Assembly (NCBI GenBank): GCA_036401375.1 | Contig: DASWVB010000012.1 | Coordinates: 186,001-250,000, forward strand | Direction: 5' to 3' | DNA from: DASWUZ01 sp036401375 | GTDB taxonomy: Bacteria; Acidobacteriota; Terriglobia; Terriglobales; Acidobacteriaceae | Length of the DNA stretch: 64,000 nt | Shown: positions 54,002-63,224 of the stretch, piece after piece | Numbering within the stretch: the stretch's first letter is position 1 | Layout: each line of letters begins with the position of its first letter | Made by a program: the position numbers and the translations under genes | The notes under the pieces: generated by a model | What the model was told of the DNA's origin: nothing | The model's input: the letters and a program-made list of their open reading frames with translations, nothing else | Databases searched by the model: none

Positions 54002-55431
54002 CAGTGTTTGAACTCCCACGAGCGCACGTCGGTGAAGTGCCCGGTCACAGCGGCTGCGGCGGCCATCATGGGGCTGACGAGGTGAGTGCGGCCGCCGGCG
54101 CCCTGGCGCCCTTCAAAGTTTCGATTGCTGGTCGATGCGCAGCGTTCGCCGGGCGATAATATGTCGGGGTTCATACCCAGGCACATCGAGCAGCCCGGCT
54201 CCCTCCAGTCAAAGCCCGCCTCGCGAAAGACTCTATCGAGACCCTCACTCTCGGCCTGCTTCTTGACACGCATGGACCCAGGTACCACCATCGCGCGGAC
54301 GCCCGGATGAACGTGATAACCGGTCACGACCGTAGCCGCAGCGCGAAGATCCTCAATCCGCGAGTTGGTGCAGGAGCCGATGAAGACGCGGTCGATAGCT
54401 ACATCTTCAATCGCCGTGCCGGGCTTCAGATCCATGTATTCCAGCGCGCGCTCGAAGTTGCGCCGTGCGCCCTCGGAGTCAAAGGTGTGCGGATCGGGAA
54501 CGTGTTCGGTGACCGGCACGACCATCCCGGGGCTCGTTCCCCACGTAACGAAAGGTGCGAGGTCTTCGGCACGCAGCACAAGCTCGCGATCGTACGTCGC
54601 ACCTTCATCGGAGGCGAGCGCACTCCACTCCCCAACCGCCCTGTCCCAGTCCGCGCCGCGAGGCGAGTAGCGGCGGCCCTCGAGATAGCGGAAGGTCGTC
54701 TCGTCGGGTGCGATCATGCCCGCACGCGCGCCGGCCTCGATGCTCATGTTGCAGAGCGTCATGCGGCCCTCCATCGACAGCGCGCGTACGGCCGAGCCCG
54801 CGTACTCGACGACGCAGCCCGTCGCGCCGTCCGTCCCGATACGGCCAATGATCGCGAGCGCCATATCCTTTGCGCCGACCGCAGCCGGCAGAGTGCCCTC
54901 CACGGCAATGCGAAAGGTCGCAGGACGAGACTGCGGAAGGGTCTGAGTCGCGAGAACGTGTTCCACCTCCGAGGTCCCGATGCCGAAGGCAAGCGCGCCA
55001 AAGGCTCCATGCGTCGACGTGTGCGAGTCGCCGCAGACGATCGTCATGCCCGGCTTGGTGAGGCCGAGTTCAGGCCCGATGACGTGCACGATCCCCTGCT
55101 CGGCCGATTGGATATCGTAGAGCTCGATCCCGAACTCGGCGCAGTTGCTGCGCAGTGTCTGTATCTGTCTCGCGGCAGTCTGGTCCTCGATGATGAAGGG
55201 CGTAGGCGAGGTCGGCACATTGTGATCCACCGTCGCGACCACCCGGTCAGGTCTGCGCACCGTGCGTCCGGCGAGGCGCAGCCCCTCAAACGCCTGCGGC
55301 GACGTCACCTCGTGGATCAGGTGTAGATCGATGTAGAGGATCGACGGCTCCCCCGGTGGCTCGGCCACGAGATGCGACTCCCACAGCTTTTGAAAGAGCG
55401 TTCGAGGAGTCATATTCTGCGCTAGTGACAT
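54001..55431 (-). CDS. leuC: 3-isopropylmalate dehydratase large subunit
   Basis: 476-residue aconitase-family subunit with a [4Fe-4S] cluster. Motifs are VCGDSHTSTHGAFGALAFGIG, the cluster Cys in IGSCTNSRIEDL and the Cys pair in PGCSMCLGMNPD. The ATG at 55431 has AGGAG 5 nt upstream; an open frame that extends further back runs into leuB and was rejected. Confidence 0.97.
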   Translation of the reverse strand: MSLAQNMTPRTLFQKLWESHLVAEPPGEPSILYIDLHLIHEVTSPQAFEGLRLAGRTVRRPDRVVATVDHNVPTSPTPFIIEDQTAARQIQTLRSNCAEFGIELYDIQSAEQGIVHVIGPELGLTKPGMTIVCGDSHTSTHGAFGALAFGIGTSEVEHVLATQTLPQSRPATFRIAVEGTLPAAVGAKDMALAIIGRIGTDGATGCVVEYAGSAVRALSMEGRMTLCNMSIEAGARAGMIAPDETTFRYLEGRRYSPRGADWDRAVGEWSALASDEGATYDRELVLRAEDLAPFVTWGTSPGMVVPVTEHVPDPHTFDSEGARRNFERALEYMDLKPGTAIEDVAIDRVFIGSCTNSRIEDLRAAATVVTGYHVHPGVRAMVVPGSMRVKKQAESEGLDRVFREAGFDWREPGCSMCLGMNPDILSPGERCASTSNRNFEGRQGAGGRTHLVSPMMAAAAAVTGHFTDVRSWEFKH

Positions 55432-55507
55432 CACTACTCCTGCATATACATCAGTCACTGTTACATTTAATTCGTAAATTGCTGGATACGTCACAACGGC
55501 TGCTGTT

Positions 55508-56617
55508 TTATGCCTGGACCGCCTGTAGCCGCCGCCCCAGCAGCCGGGACAGGCTGCGCAGGACGTGGCTCCCCATCTCCTCCGTCGACACCACCGGCTG
55601 GCCAGCGGCAGCGCCGCGTACCAGGTCAGCCGTGCGATGGCCGTGCTCGAGCACCTCGCGCACTGCGGCTTCAATGCCTGCCGCTTCATGCTCCAGCTTC
55701 GCAGAATGCCGCAGCAATAGAGCCGCCGTCAGGATCGCGCCCAGCGGGTTTGCAATACCCCTGCCCGCAATGTCAGGAGCAGAGCCATGCACCGGCTCAT
55801 ATAGATTCACCCTGCCGCCTATGGTGGCGGAAGGCAGCATGCCCAGCGACCCGGTGATCACCGCCGCCTCATCCGACAGGATGTCCCCAAAAAGGTTCTC
55901 CGTCACCACAACATCAAAATTTCGAGGACTAGTCATCAGGTGCATGGCGCAGGCATCGACATACTGATGTTCCAGTGTCACCTGCGGATACTCCCGCGCC
56001 ACCTCGATCACCGCAGCGCGCCATAGCTGCGACACTTCAAGCACGTTCGCCTTGTCGACCGACGTCACCTTGCGGCGCCGCGCAGACGCGAGCTCAAACG
56101 CCACCCGCGCTACACGCACCACTTCATCGCGGGTGTAGCGCATGGTGTTCCACGCAGAGTTCGCGTCCCGGTCCCACGCGCGCGGCTCGCCGAAGTAGAG
56201 GCCGCCCAGCAGCTCGCGGACAAAGAGGATGTCAGAACCCTCAACCACCTCCGGACGCAGGGGTGACTGGGCCGTCAGAGCGGGCCACGCGAAGGAGGGT
56301 CGCAGGTTTGCAAATCCGCCAAGCGCCTGGCGCAGCTGCAGCAGTCCCGCCTCCGGCCGGCGATCCGGCGGCAGCGAATTCCACTCGTTGCCGCCCACGG
56401 CGCCCAAAAGGACTGCGTCGCTCTCGAGCGCAGCTGCAAGGGTCTCAGGTGGCAGGGGGCTCCCGTGGGCGCGGATTGCTGCACCCCCGATGGCGGCCTC
56501 CTCAAACTGGAAGTCGTGCCCTCCGGCCTCGGCCACCGAGCGCAGCGCGAGCACCGCCTGCTCCGTGACCTCCGGGCCGATCCCGTCTCCTGCAACGACT
56601 AAAATCTTCAGCTTCAT
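55508..56617 (-). CDS. leuB: 3-isopropylmalate dehydrogenase
   Basis: 369-residue NAD-dependent decarboxylating dehydrogenase. MKLKILVVAGDGIGPEV opens the Rossmann-like fold; substrate residues lie in RELLGGLYFGEPR and VDKANVLEVSQLWR; the metal/NAD region is TENLFGDILSDEAAVITGSLG and NPLGAILTAALLLRH. It is 83 nt after leuA and 76 nt before leuC. Confidence 0.97.
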   Translation of the reverse strand: MKLKILVVAGDGIGPEVTEQAVLALRSVAEAGGHDFQFEEAAIGGAAIRAHGSPLPPETLAAALESDAVLLGAVGGNEWNSLPPDRRPEAGLLQLRQALGGFANLRPSFAWPALTAQSPLRPEVVEGSDILFVRELLGGLYFGEPRAWDRDANSAWNTMRYTRDEVVRVARVAFELASARRRKVTSVDKANVLEVSQLWRAAVIEVAREYPQVTLEHQYVDACAMHLMTSPRNFDVVVTENLFGDILSDEAAVITGSLGMLPSATIGGRVNLYEPVHGSAPDIAGRGIANPLGAILTAALLLRHSAKLEHEAAGIEAAVREVLEHGHRTADLVRGAAAGQPVVSTEEMGSHVLRSLSRLLGRRLQAVQA

Positions 56618-56700
56618 CTGCTGCTTGTTCTCCGTATCGATGACCGGTGGGCGAGTGAGTTCACGTCACGGCCGTGGATGATATCTAGCGGACGCAAGAG

Positions 56701-58032
56701 TCATCCAGCCTCAGCGACACGCTCCGCCACCGGATCGTGCTCAGCGACCTTCTTCTCCGGCTCTGCGGCTCCAATATGCGTCGATACCACCTTCAGGCCG
56801 GAGTCTCCCGGCGAGAGATCGCGATGCCTCTTGTGGTGCGCAACCAGGTTGATCAGGTCCTGATCGTAAAGGGCTTTCTTGACGTCCGCCAGCTGCGTGA
56901 ACGCGCGGTATGCTGCATCCAGATCGGCGGGCCCGAGGTCGTAACCCATCTCCTCCAGGCGGCTGCGTAGAGCATGACGGCCGGAGTGCTTGCCGAGCAC
57001 CATCCGGTTGCTGGGCACGCCCATCGAGACCGGGGTCATGATCTCATAGCAGAGAGGATTGGCCAGCACTCCGTGCTGATGAATGCCGGCTTCGTGGGCA
57101 AACGCGTTTGCACCCACGATGGACTTGTTCGGCGCCGGACCGAAGGCGATGATGCTGGTCAGCAGCCGGCTTGCCGGGTTGAGCTTCGTCGTATCTATCC
57201 CATGATCGACCGGATACCTGTCCCGCCGGACGCGGATGATCGCAGCGAGCTCTTCGAGGGCGGCGTTGCCGGCCCGCTCCCCTATGCCGTTCAACGCGCA
57301 CTCGACCTGGAGGGCGCCATTCTCGATCGCGGCGAGACTGTTCGCCACCGCCAGGCCGAGGTCATCGTGGCAATGGGACGAGAAGATCACGCCTCCGGCG
57401 CCGGTGATGCGCTCACGCACGATATGTTCGCGTACGGTGCGAAACATGGCCCCGTACTCCTCCGGAGTCGAGTAGCCCACGGTGTCAGGCATGTTGATCG
57501 TGGTCGCGCCAGCCTCGACGGCGACGGCCACCATCTCGCAGAGGAAGGCGGGATCAGTCCGGGTCGCATCTTCCGGCGAAAATTCGACGTCCTCGCAGTA
57601 CGTGCGGGCGAGGGCGACAAACTCCCCCACCTGGGCCAGCGCCTGCGAGCGGCTGATCTTTAACTTGTATTCGAGATGAAGATCGCTGCTCGCTAGAAAG
57701 ACGTGAATGCGTCCCAGGTTTGCGTGCTCGATGGCGGCCGCGGCCCGCTCGATGTCGTCACGCCGTGCGCGTGCGAGCGAGGCGATCCGGGACCTCTGAG
57801 CCTGCGCGGCAATCGCCTGCACCGAGCGGAAGACCCCCTCGGAGGCGATCGGGAACCCGGCCTCGATGATGTCTACTCCCAGCTCTTCCAGACATCGCGC
57901 CATCAACAGCTTTTCGTCCAGACTCATGCTGCATCCCGGCGATTGCTCACCGTCGCGCAGGGTCGTGTCAAAAAAGAGCAGCCTGTCTTTGTCCGTGGAG
58001 GATTGCGGGTTTTGGAGCTGTCTCTGGTCCAT
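56701..58032 (-). CDS. leuA: 2-isopropylmalate synthase without regulatory domain
   Basis: 443-residue TIM-barrel enzyme that condenses acetyl-CoA with 2-oxoisovalerate. LFFDTTLRDGEQSPGCSM, the metal-binding SSHCHDDLGLAVANSLAA and NGIGERAGNAALEE, and GANAFAHEAGIHQHGVL are intact. The protein ends soon after the subdomain segment VKKALYDQDLINLVAHHK plus about 45 residues, whereas canonical LeuA (about 510-520 residues) continues with a leucine-binding dimer domain. The 83-nt gap to leuB leaves no room for that domain in another frame. Leucine feedback may therefore be absent or supplied otherwise. First gene of the operon, divergent from lysR. Confidence 0.94.
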   Translation of the reverse strand: MDQRQLQNPQSSTDKDRLLFFDTTLRDGEQSPGCSMSLDEKLLMARCLEELGVDIIEAGFPIASEGVFRSVQAIAAQAQRSRIASLARARRDDIERAAAAIEHANLGRIHVFLASSDLHLEYKLKISRSQALAQVGEFVALARTYCEDVEFSPEDATRTDPAFLCEMVAVAVEAGATTINMPDTVGYSTPEEYGAMFRTVREHIVRERITGAGGVIFSSHCHDDLGLAVANSLAAIENGALQVECALNGIGERAGNAALEELAAIIRVRRDRYPVDHGIDTTKLNPASRLLTSIIAFGPAPNKSIVGANAFAHEAGIHQHGVLANPLCYEIMTPVSMGVPSNRMVLGKHSGRHALRSRLEEMGYDLGPADLDAAYRAFTQLADVKKALYDQDLINLVAHHKRHRDLSPGDSGLKVVSTHIGAAEPEKKVAEHDPVAERVAEAG

Positions 58033-58108
58033 AGAGTTCTAGCCGTTCAACTTGGATCGGCAGAGCTGATCTTTGGATTCTGCCTAGCTTTCCTCCATAA
58101 AGCAAATT

Positions 58109-58114
58109 TATAAT
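58109..58114 (+). promoter_or_regulatory. TATAAT box between leuA and the LysR gene
   Basis: A perfect TATAAT on the plus strand, 68 nt before the LysR ATG. The -35 is not obvious, which is common for activated promoters. On the other strand the same AT-rich stretch reads TTATAAAT and could serve leuA. Confidence 0.4.
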
Positions 58115-58136
58115 GTTTTCAGAGATCGATAGCAGG

Positions 58137-58172
58137 CCTTATGATGCTGCGTGAGCCTGGCATCTCATAAGG
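58137..58172. promoter_or_regulatory. Inverted repeat overlapping the LysR Shine-Dalgarno
   Basis: CCTTATGA (58137-58144) and TCATAAGG (58165-58172) form a perfect 8-bp inverted repeat; inner bases TGC and GCA extend it with a 2-nt bulge. The right arm contains AAGG of the LysR ribosome-binding site (AAGGAGG, 58169-58175). It may be a regulator operator for the divergent leu operon and lysR, an mRNA hairpin controlling lysR translation, or both. Confidence 0.55.
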
Positions 58173-58181
58173 AGGAGCGAT

Positions 58182-59171
58182 ATGGAGCTCTACCAGCTTG
58201 AGACCTTCCTGACCGTAGCCGCAGAGAAGAGCTTTTCGAGGGCAGCTACTCGCCTGCATCGCACCCAGCCGGCCGTCAGCCAGGTCATTCGCAAGCTCGA
58301 GAGCGATCTTGGGGAGGTGCTCTTCGAGCGCGCCTCGCGCGACGGCAGCTTGACTGCCGCCGGAGAAGTGCTCCGCGAATATGCGCAGAAGATGGTCAGC
58401 CTCAGGCGCGAGGCGACCAGCGCCCTTGAAGAGCTGCGCTCCCTCGAGCGAGGCCGCCTGCACCTGGCAGCCAACGAATATACCTGCCTCTACCTGCTGC
58501 CGGTGCTCGATCAGTTTCGCAAGCTGTGCCCCCAGATCGGAGTTACGGTGCAGCGCTCCTTCGGCAGCCGCATTCCCGACGACCTGCTGCAGCGGACCGT
58601 CGAGATCGGGATCCTCACCTACCGTCCGCCTGAGGGCTTCGATTCCGTACGCGTCTATACGGACGAGCTCGCCTTTGTCGTCAATCCGCAGCACCCTCTC
58701 ACCCGCGAGAGCCATGTGTCCATCCGAGACCTCGGGGCGGAAAACTTCATCGCCCACAATGTCCCGTCCCCGCTGCGCCGGCGGGTCATCGAGGCGTTTG
58801 AGTTCCACAAGACGCCGTTAAACATGGGCTTTGAACTTCCCAGCCTCGAGGCGATCAAGCGCTTCGTGGCCATGGGGAACGGGGTAGCGCTGGTTCCCGG
58901 GCTCACCGTCCAGCAGGAGCTGGGCAGCGGTCAGCTGGTGCGCATTCCCGTACCGGAACTCTGCTTCGAACGAGAGCTGCGGCTGGTATATCGCACCGGA
59001 GCAAGCCTGTCCCACGCTGCCGGGGCGTTCCTCAAGGTAGTTTCGACCGTGGCCGCAACCCGGGGCAAGCCGTTTCTCTACTCCGCCGAGGCCCTGGACC
59101 CGGTTCACACCCCCCCTCCGGCCAAGGCAAGGCGCGCACGCCGCGCCGGGAGCCACCGCTCGGCCGAGTAG
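58182..59171 (+). CDS. LysR-family transcriptional regulator
   Basis: 329 residues. The N-terminal winged helix is MELYQLETFLTVAAEKSFSRAA, then LHRTQPAVSQVIRKLESDLGEVLFERAS (residues 1-60), followed by a linker helix and a periplasmic-binding-protein-like effector domain from about residue 90 (GRLHLAANEYTCLYLLPVL). The tail after 300 is basic and Pro-rich. AAGGAGG lies 6 nt before the ATG. Divergent placement next to leuA makes the leu-ilv operon the likely target, possibly sensing an acyl intermediate as in other LysR regulators of leucine synthesis. Confidence 0.93.
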   Translation: MELYQLETFLTVAAEKSFSRAATRLHRTQPAVSQVIRKLESDLGEVLFERASRDGSLTAAGEVLREYAQKMVSLRREATSALEELRSLERGRLHLAANEYTCLYLLPVLDQFRKLCPQIGVTVQRSFGSRIPDDLLQRTVEIGILTYRPPEGFDSVRVYTDELAFVVNPQHPLTRESHVSIRDLGAENFIAHNVPSPLRRRVIEAFEFHKTPLNMGFELPSLEAIKRFVAMGNGVALVPGLTVQQELGSGQLVRIPVPELCFERELRLVYRTGASLSHAAGAFLKVVSTVAATRGKPFLYSAEALDPVHTPPPAKARRARRAGSHRSAE

Positions 59172-59376
59172 ACGAATAAGTCCCCAGAACGGCCTGATCG
59201 GCGGTACCTGGGGTTACGCGCAGCTCCCCTGTCGAGTATGGTTGGAGCACCAGCCGTCACCGGCGCTCACGTCGGGCGTCTCGACCGGGGCGCCCGGCCC
59301 CACCCGAGCCCTCTTCCACTGATGAAAGCCAAAATCATCGCCGATGTAGAAGAAGGGGCTGTGGGTCACAACTGAA

Positions 59377-62300
59377 ATGACAGGGACGACGAGCGCAAGG
59401 GTTTGTTCAGACCAGCGGGCTGTTGCTTCGGGCGCAGGGGAGATCACGCGCGCTCTCCGGCTCGCCCGCCGCGGCCTCAGCCTGGCTGCTCTGCTGCTAT
59501 GCCTGTTCGCCTCGAGCGCCGCCCTCCATGCTCTCGACCCCGCCAAGCGCATCGACCAGTACGGCCACGACGTGTGGACTCCGCAGCATGGACTTCCCGG
59601 CGAGGCCGTCTACCAGACGCTCCAGTCGAGAGATGGATACCTCTGGCTGCGGACCTCGGGCGGGCTGGTGCGCTTCGACGGCGTGCGCTTTACCTCCATG
59701 GATTCGGTGATGGGCAGCGAACCGGTCCGGGCGCTGACCATGGGCGCCGACGGAGACCTTCTCATCCGGACCACCGCCCGCACCGTGGTCTACAGAAATG
59801 GCGTCTTTGTTGACTATCACCCGCCCGCCGCCCTGCCCGACGGAGATGTCGGGGCCATCTTCGAGACCCGCCAGCACGACCTGCTGATCGGCGCCGATGA
59901 CTTTGTCTACTCCCAGGATGCGGCCCACGGACTGCGGCTGGTGCAGCGGGGGACGGCCGGCGTCTCCGGCTTCCTGCAGGACGAGAGAGGCAAGGTCTGG
60001 GTCGGAGGGGCGACAGAGCTCTTCAGCTACCACGCCGGCATGCTCACCGACGAGCTCAAGCTCACGCTGAAGGCGCCCATCTCGGCCATGACCGAGGACC
60101 GGGAGCATCGTATGTGGGTCGGCACCTCCGGCGGGCTCTTTCGTCTGGAGCGGGCGGCCGACGGCAGCCACCCTCAAATGGAGCCGGTCTTCCCGCACGA
60201 GATCACCGGGCTCATCAACGCCATCACCGAGGACCGGGACGGCAACCTCTGGATTGCTACAGCCAAGGCGGGCATCTTCCGCATGCGCGGCGATAGCCTG
60301 TCCTCCTTCGGGGCCATCAACAGCCTCACCGACAACCGGGCGCTCACCGTCTTCGAGGACCGGGAGGGCAGTCTGTGGGTGGGGACCTCGGGCGGCCTGG
60401 ACCGCTTTCGGGATGCCCGCGGAAGGACCTACACCACCCTCGAAGGGCTGCCTGCAGATGCTACCAAGTCCGCCGTCACTGGCCAGGATGGGAGTATCTA
60501 CGTCTTCTGCGACAGCGGGGGCCTGGGCAGGATCAAGGACGGTGTCGTCACCAGCTACAAGGACATCAAGGGTCTCACCGTCTTCTTCGGCAGTTCGATG
60601 TATGTGGATCCGGCAGGAACGCTCTGGCTCGGGACCGTGGGCGGCCTGACCAGGCTCAAGGACGGCAAGTTCACCGTCTACAACAAGAACGAGCTCTACG
60701 CCAGGCGCTTCATCTCCGCCATCTCCTCCGACGATGAGGGGCTCATCCTCACTACCTCCGATTCGATCGCCTACCGCTTCAAGGAAGGCCGGATCGAGCC
60801 CCTCACCATCCGCGGCCAGGCCACTCCCCTCAGTACGCGCGGCAACTATACCTTCACCATCTACCGCGACCCGGCTGGAACGCTCTGGTTCGGCACCGTC
60901 GACGGTCTGTTCCACTTCGGTCCGGGACTGTCGCCGGCCGATTCCAGGATGAAGGGCATCAAGTTCCCGGTGACCACCATCTCCGGCGACGGGCGAGGAA
61001 GCTTGTGGCTGGGCGGACGCACTCCCGGCCTGATCCGCTACCGCATCAGCGACGGCCGGGTCACCCACTACAAAAAAGCTGATGGCCTCTTCGACAGCTA
61101 TCCCTCGCGCATCCTCTTCGACGGCCGCGGCGACCTCTGGATCAGTACCCCGAGCGGGATCTACCAGGCCAACCGCCAGGACCTGGACGACTTCGCCGAT
61201 GGGCGCGTCGCGACCGTGCGCACCGTCGTCTACGGCATCGACGACGGCATGAAGACCAGCGAGGCCTCCTCACCCGGCTCCCAGCCCGGCGGGGCGCGCG
61301 GCCTCGATGGAAAGCTCTGGTTCACCACCCCCAAGGGCATCGTGATGATCGACCCTGAGAACCTCGCGCACAATCAGCTCGTTCCGCCGGTCGTCATCGA
61401 GAACGTGGTGGTCGACGGCACGAACATGCCCGCCAATGCCGACCTCGAGATCCCGCCCGGCCGCGACAAGATCGAGTTCCACTACACCGGTCTGAGCCTC
61501 AGGGTGCCGGACCGCGTGCGCTTCAAATACCAGCTAGAGGGCTACGATCACCAGTGGGTCGACGCCGGTTCGCGCCGCGTCGGCTACTACAACAACCTGC
61601 CCCCGGGGCGGTACCGCTTCCACGTGATCGCCTCGAACGACGATGGCGTATGGAACGACACCGGCGCATCGATCGGCTTCCGTCTCAAGCCGCACTTCTA
61701 CCAGACCGGCTGGTTTCGCGGACTCACGACTCTGCTGCTGGTCATGTGTGCGATCGGCGGCCATCGGCTGAATACACGGCTCTTCCGCCGCCGCGCCGCG
61801 GAGCTGCGCCGCCTGGTCGAGGAGCGTACGGCCGAGCTGCGCGAGAGCCAGAGACACCTCGAGCAAGTCGCCTTCCTCGACAGCCTGACCACCCTGCCCA
61901 ACCGCCGGATGTTCACCCAGGAGTTTCGCAAGCTGCTCGCTATCTCCCGCCGCCGCAGGGCGAGCTTCTCCCTGCTGATGATCGATCTGGACCGCTTCAA
62001 GCCCATCAACGACACCATGGGCCACGATGCCGGAGATACGTTGCTGGTCGAGGCGGCCAGCCGGCTCAAGGACGCCGTGCGCGTCTCCGACTGCGTCGCA
62101 CGCCTGGGCGGGGATGAGTTCGCCATCCTGCTCGCCGAGGAGCCTGACCAGATCAGCATCGACCAGATTTGCGAACGCATCGTGCGCAACTTCGATCCCG
62201 GCGTGCCCTACGAGGGCGGCGAGTTGAAGACCACACCCAGCATCGGCATCGCCGTCTTCCCGGAGCACGGCGAGTCTCAGGAGGCACTCTGCAAGTCCGC

Positions 62301-62394
62301 CGACATGGCGCTCTACGATGCCAAGCGTGCCGGGGGAAACGGCTGGAGGTGGTACCGCCCCGAGCGCGCCGAGATGTCAGCACCCGTCCGCTAG
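59377..62394 (+). CDS. Beta-propeller sensor diguanylate cyclase
   Basis: 1005 residues. A signal/anchor segment (LSLAALLLCLFASSAALHA, about 34-52) precedes repeated two-component regulator propeller units (each with a DREGSLWVGTSGGL-like strand, about 60-650), a Y_Y_Y domain (about 690-755), one membrane helix (about 775-790), a coiled coil and a GGDEF domain. GGDEF is intact at 911-915 with an inhibitory RxxD site at 902-905, so c-di-GMP synthesis with product inhibition is expected. The periplasmic propeller presumably senses an envelope or carbohydrate signal. The start has no clear Shine-Dalgarno. Confidence 0.93.
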   Translation: MTGTTSARVCSDQRAVASGAGEITRALRLARRGLSLAALLLCLFASSAALHALDPAKRIDQYGHDVWTPQHGLPGEAVYQTLQSRDGYLWLRTSGGLVRFDGVRFTSMDSVMGSEPVRALTMGADGDLLIRTTARTVVYRNGVFVDYHPPAALPDGDVGAIFETRQHDLLIGADDFVYSQDAAHGLRLVQRGTAGVSGFLQDERGKVWVGGATELFSYHAGMLTDELKLTLKAPISAMTEDREHRMWVGTSGGLFRLERAADGSHPQMEPVFPHEITGLINAITEDRDGNLWIATAKAGIFRMRGDSLSSFGAINSLTDNRALTVFEDREGSLWVGTSGGLDRFRDARGRTYTTLEGLPADATKSAVTGQDGSIYVFCDSGGLGRIKDGVVTSYKDIKGLTVFFGSSMYVDPAGTLWLGTVGGLTRLKDGKFTVYNKNELYARRFISAISSDDEGLILTTSDSIAYRFKEGRIEPLTIRGQATPLSTRGNYTFTIYRDPAGTLWFGTVDGLFHFGPGLSPADSRMKGIKFPVTTISGDGRGSLWLGGRTPGLIRYRISDGRVTHYKKADGLFDSYPSRILFDGRGDLWISTPSGIYQANRQDLDDFADGRVATVRTVVYGIDDGMKTSEASSPGSQPGGARGLDGKLWFTTPKGIVMIDPENLAHNQLVPPVVIENVVVDGTNMPANADLEIPPGRDKIEFHYTGLSLRVPDRVRFKYQLEGYDHQWVDAGSRRVGYYNNLPPGRYRFHVIASNDDGVWNDTGASIGFRLKPHFYQTGWFRGLTTLLLVMCAIGGHRLNTRLFRRRAAELRRLVEERTAELRESQRHLEQVAFLDSLTTLPNRRMFTQEFRKLLAISRRRRASFSLLMIDLDRFKPINDTMGHDAGDTLLVEAASRLKDAVRVSDCVARLGGDEFAILLAEEPDQISIDQICERIVRNFDPGVPYEGGELKTTPSIGIAVFPEHGESQEALCKSADMALYDAKRAGGNGWRWYRPERAEMSAPVR

Positions 62395-62855
62395 ACCCCT
62401 CGCCTCATCTTCTCCGGCGGAATGGTAGCCACCGGCGCCGCTGCCAAGCTCTCTCGCCACTCGCTCCGGCTTCCGGCCCCGTCTTGCCCCGCCATTCACC
62501 CCGCCACTCCCGTGAGCCCGCTCATACCCGGCCACTCACCAGTTCCACTTGCACCCCGCCGCATCCTCAAGATCCCAACCGCCCTGAGATCGTAGAGTCG
62601 CAGCACCAGACCCTCAGTCAACACAATCCTCGGCTGCAACCAAGCGGTGACCAAAGACGTCGCTGTTGAAGATACAGACTTTCCACCGCCTGCTTACAAA
62701 CGCATGACAATCGACTTACACCGCCGTGACACGCCGCCCATCCCGTGGCGCTACTCTGGATGCAGATCGACGAAGGAGCGCATGCTCCCCATCACAGTCG
62801 TCGAGTTCCGCCTCAATCACACTCATCCGTACCATGCAGCGCAAAGGAGATACAG
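62395..62855. other. Intergenic region, no gene seen
   Basis: 461 nt between the diguanylate cyclase and the cupredoxin gene. Codon character is poor in all frames. It should hold the promoter of the cupredoxin-cytochrome c pair; TACTCT near 62753 is a possible -10. No RNA gene or repeat was recognised. Confidence 0.5.
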
Positions 62856-63221
62856 GTGAAGCGCCGATTCAACGCCCTGCTGATGTGTATCGTTCTGTCC
62901 TCGGTCGTAATGCTCACCGGCCGCCCCACTCCGGCCCAGTCCGCACCAAAGACCATCCAGGTGACCGCCAGCAAGTTCAAGTTCACACCCGATCCGATTA
63001 CGTTGAAGAAGGGTGAGCCGGTCATCCTCGTCCTCACCAGCTCCGATGTAGCTCACGGCCTGCGGTTCCGCGACCTCGATATCGACCTCAAGGTCAGCAA
63101 GGGCGGTACGACCCAGGTACAGTTCACGCCGTCCAGGACCGGCGATTTCGTGGGACACTGCTCCGTCTTCTGCGGCGTCGGACACGGCGAGATGGCCCTC
63201 ACCATTCACGTGGTCGATTGA
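62856..63221 (+). CDS. CuA-type cupredoxin (CoxB-like soluble domain)
   Basis: 121-residue exported protein with one N-terminal signal or anchor helix (LLMCIVLSSVVMLTG). Copper ligands match the CuA centre of cytochrome c oxidase subunit II: His67 in VAHGLRF and Cys102, Cys106, His110 and Met113 in CSVFCGVGHGEM. It lacks the two helices of true subunit II. The start is GTG at 62856, with AAGGAGA upstream; an in-frame ATG at 62745 lies in non-coding-like sequence. It is 3 nt before the cytochrome c gene, so the pair likely forms an electron-transfer module. Confidence 0.88.
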   Translation: MKRRFNALLMCIVLSSVVMLTGRPTPAQSAPKTIQVTASKFKFTPDPITLKKGEPVILVLTSSDVAHGLRFRDLDIDLKVSKGGTTQVQFTPSRTGDFVGHCSVFCGVGHGEMALTIHVVD

Positions 63222-63224
63222 GCC

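Noticed and set aside
62745..62855. Longer start for the cupredoxin
   Set aside because: The upstream segment is not signal-like, and GTG at 62856 has a good Shine-Dalgarno and a signal helix.
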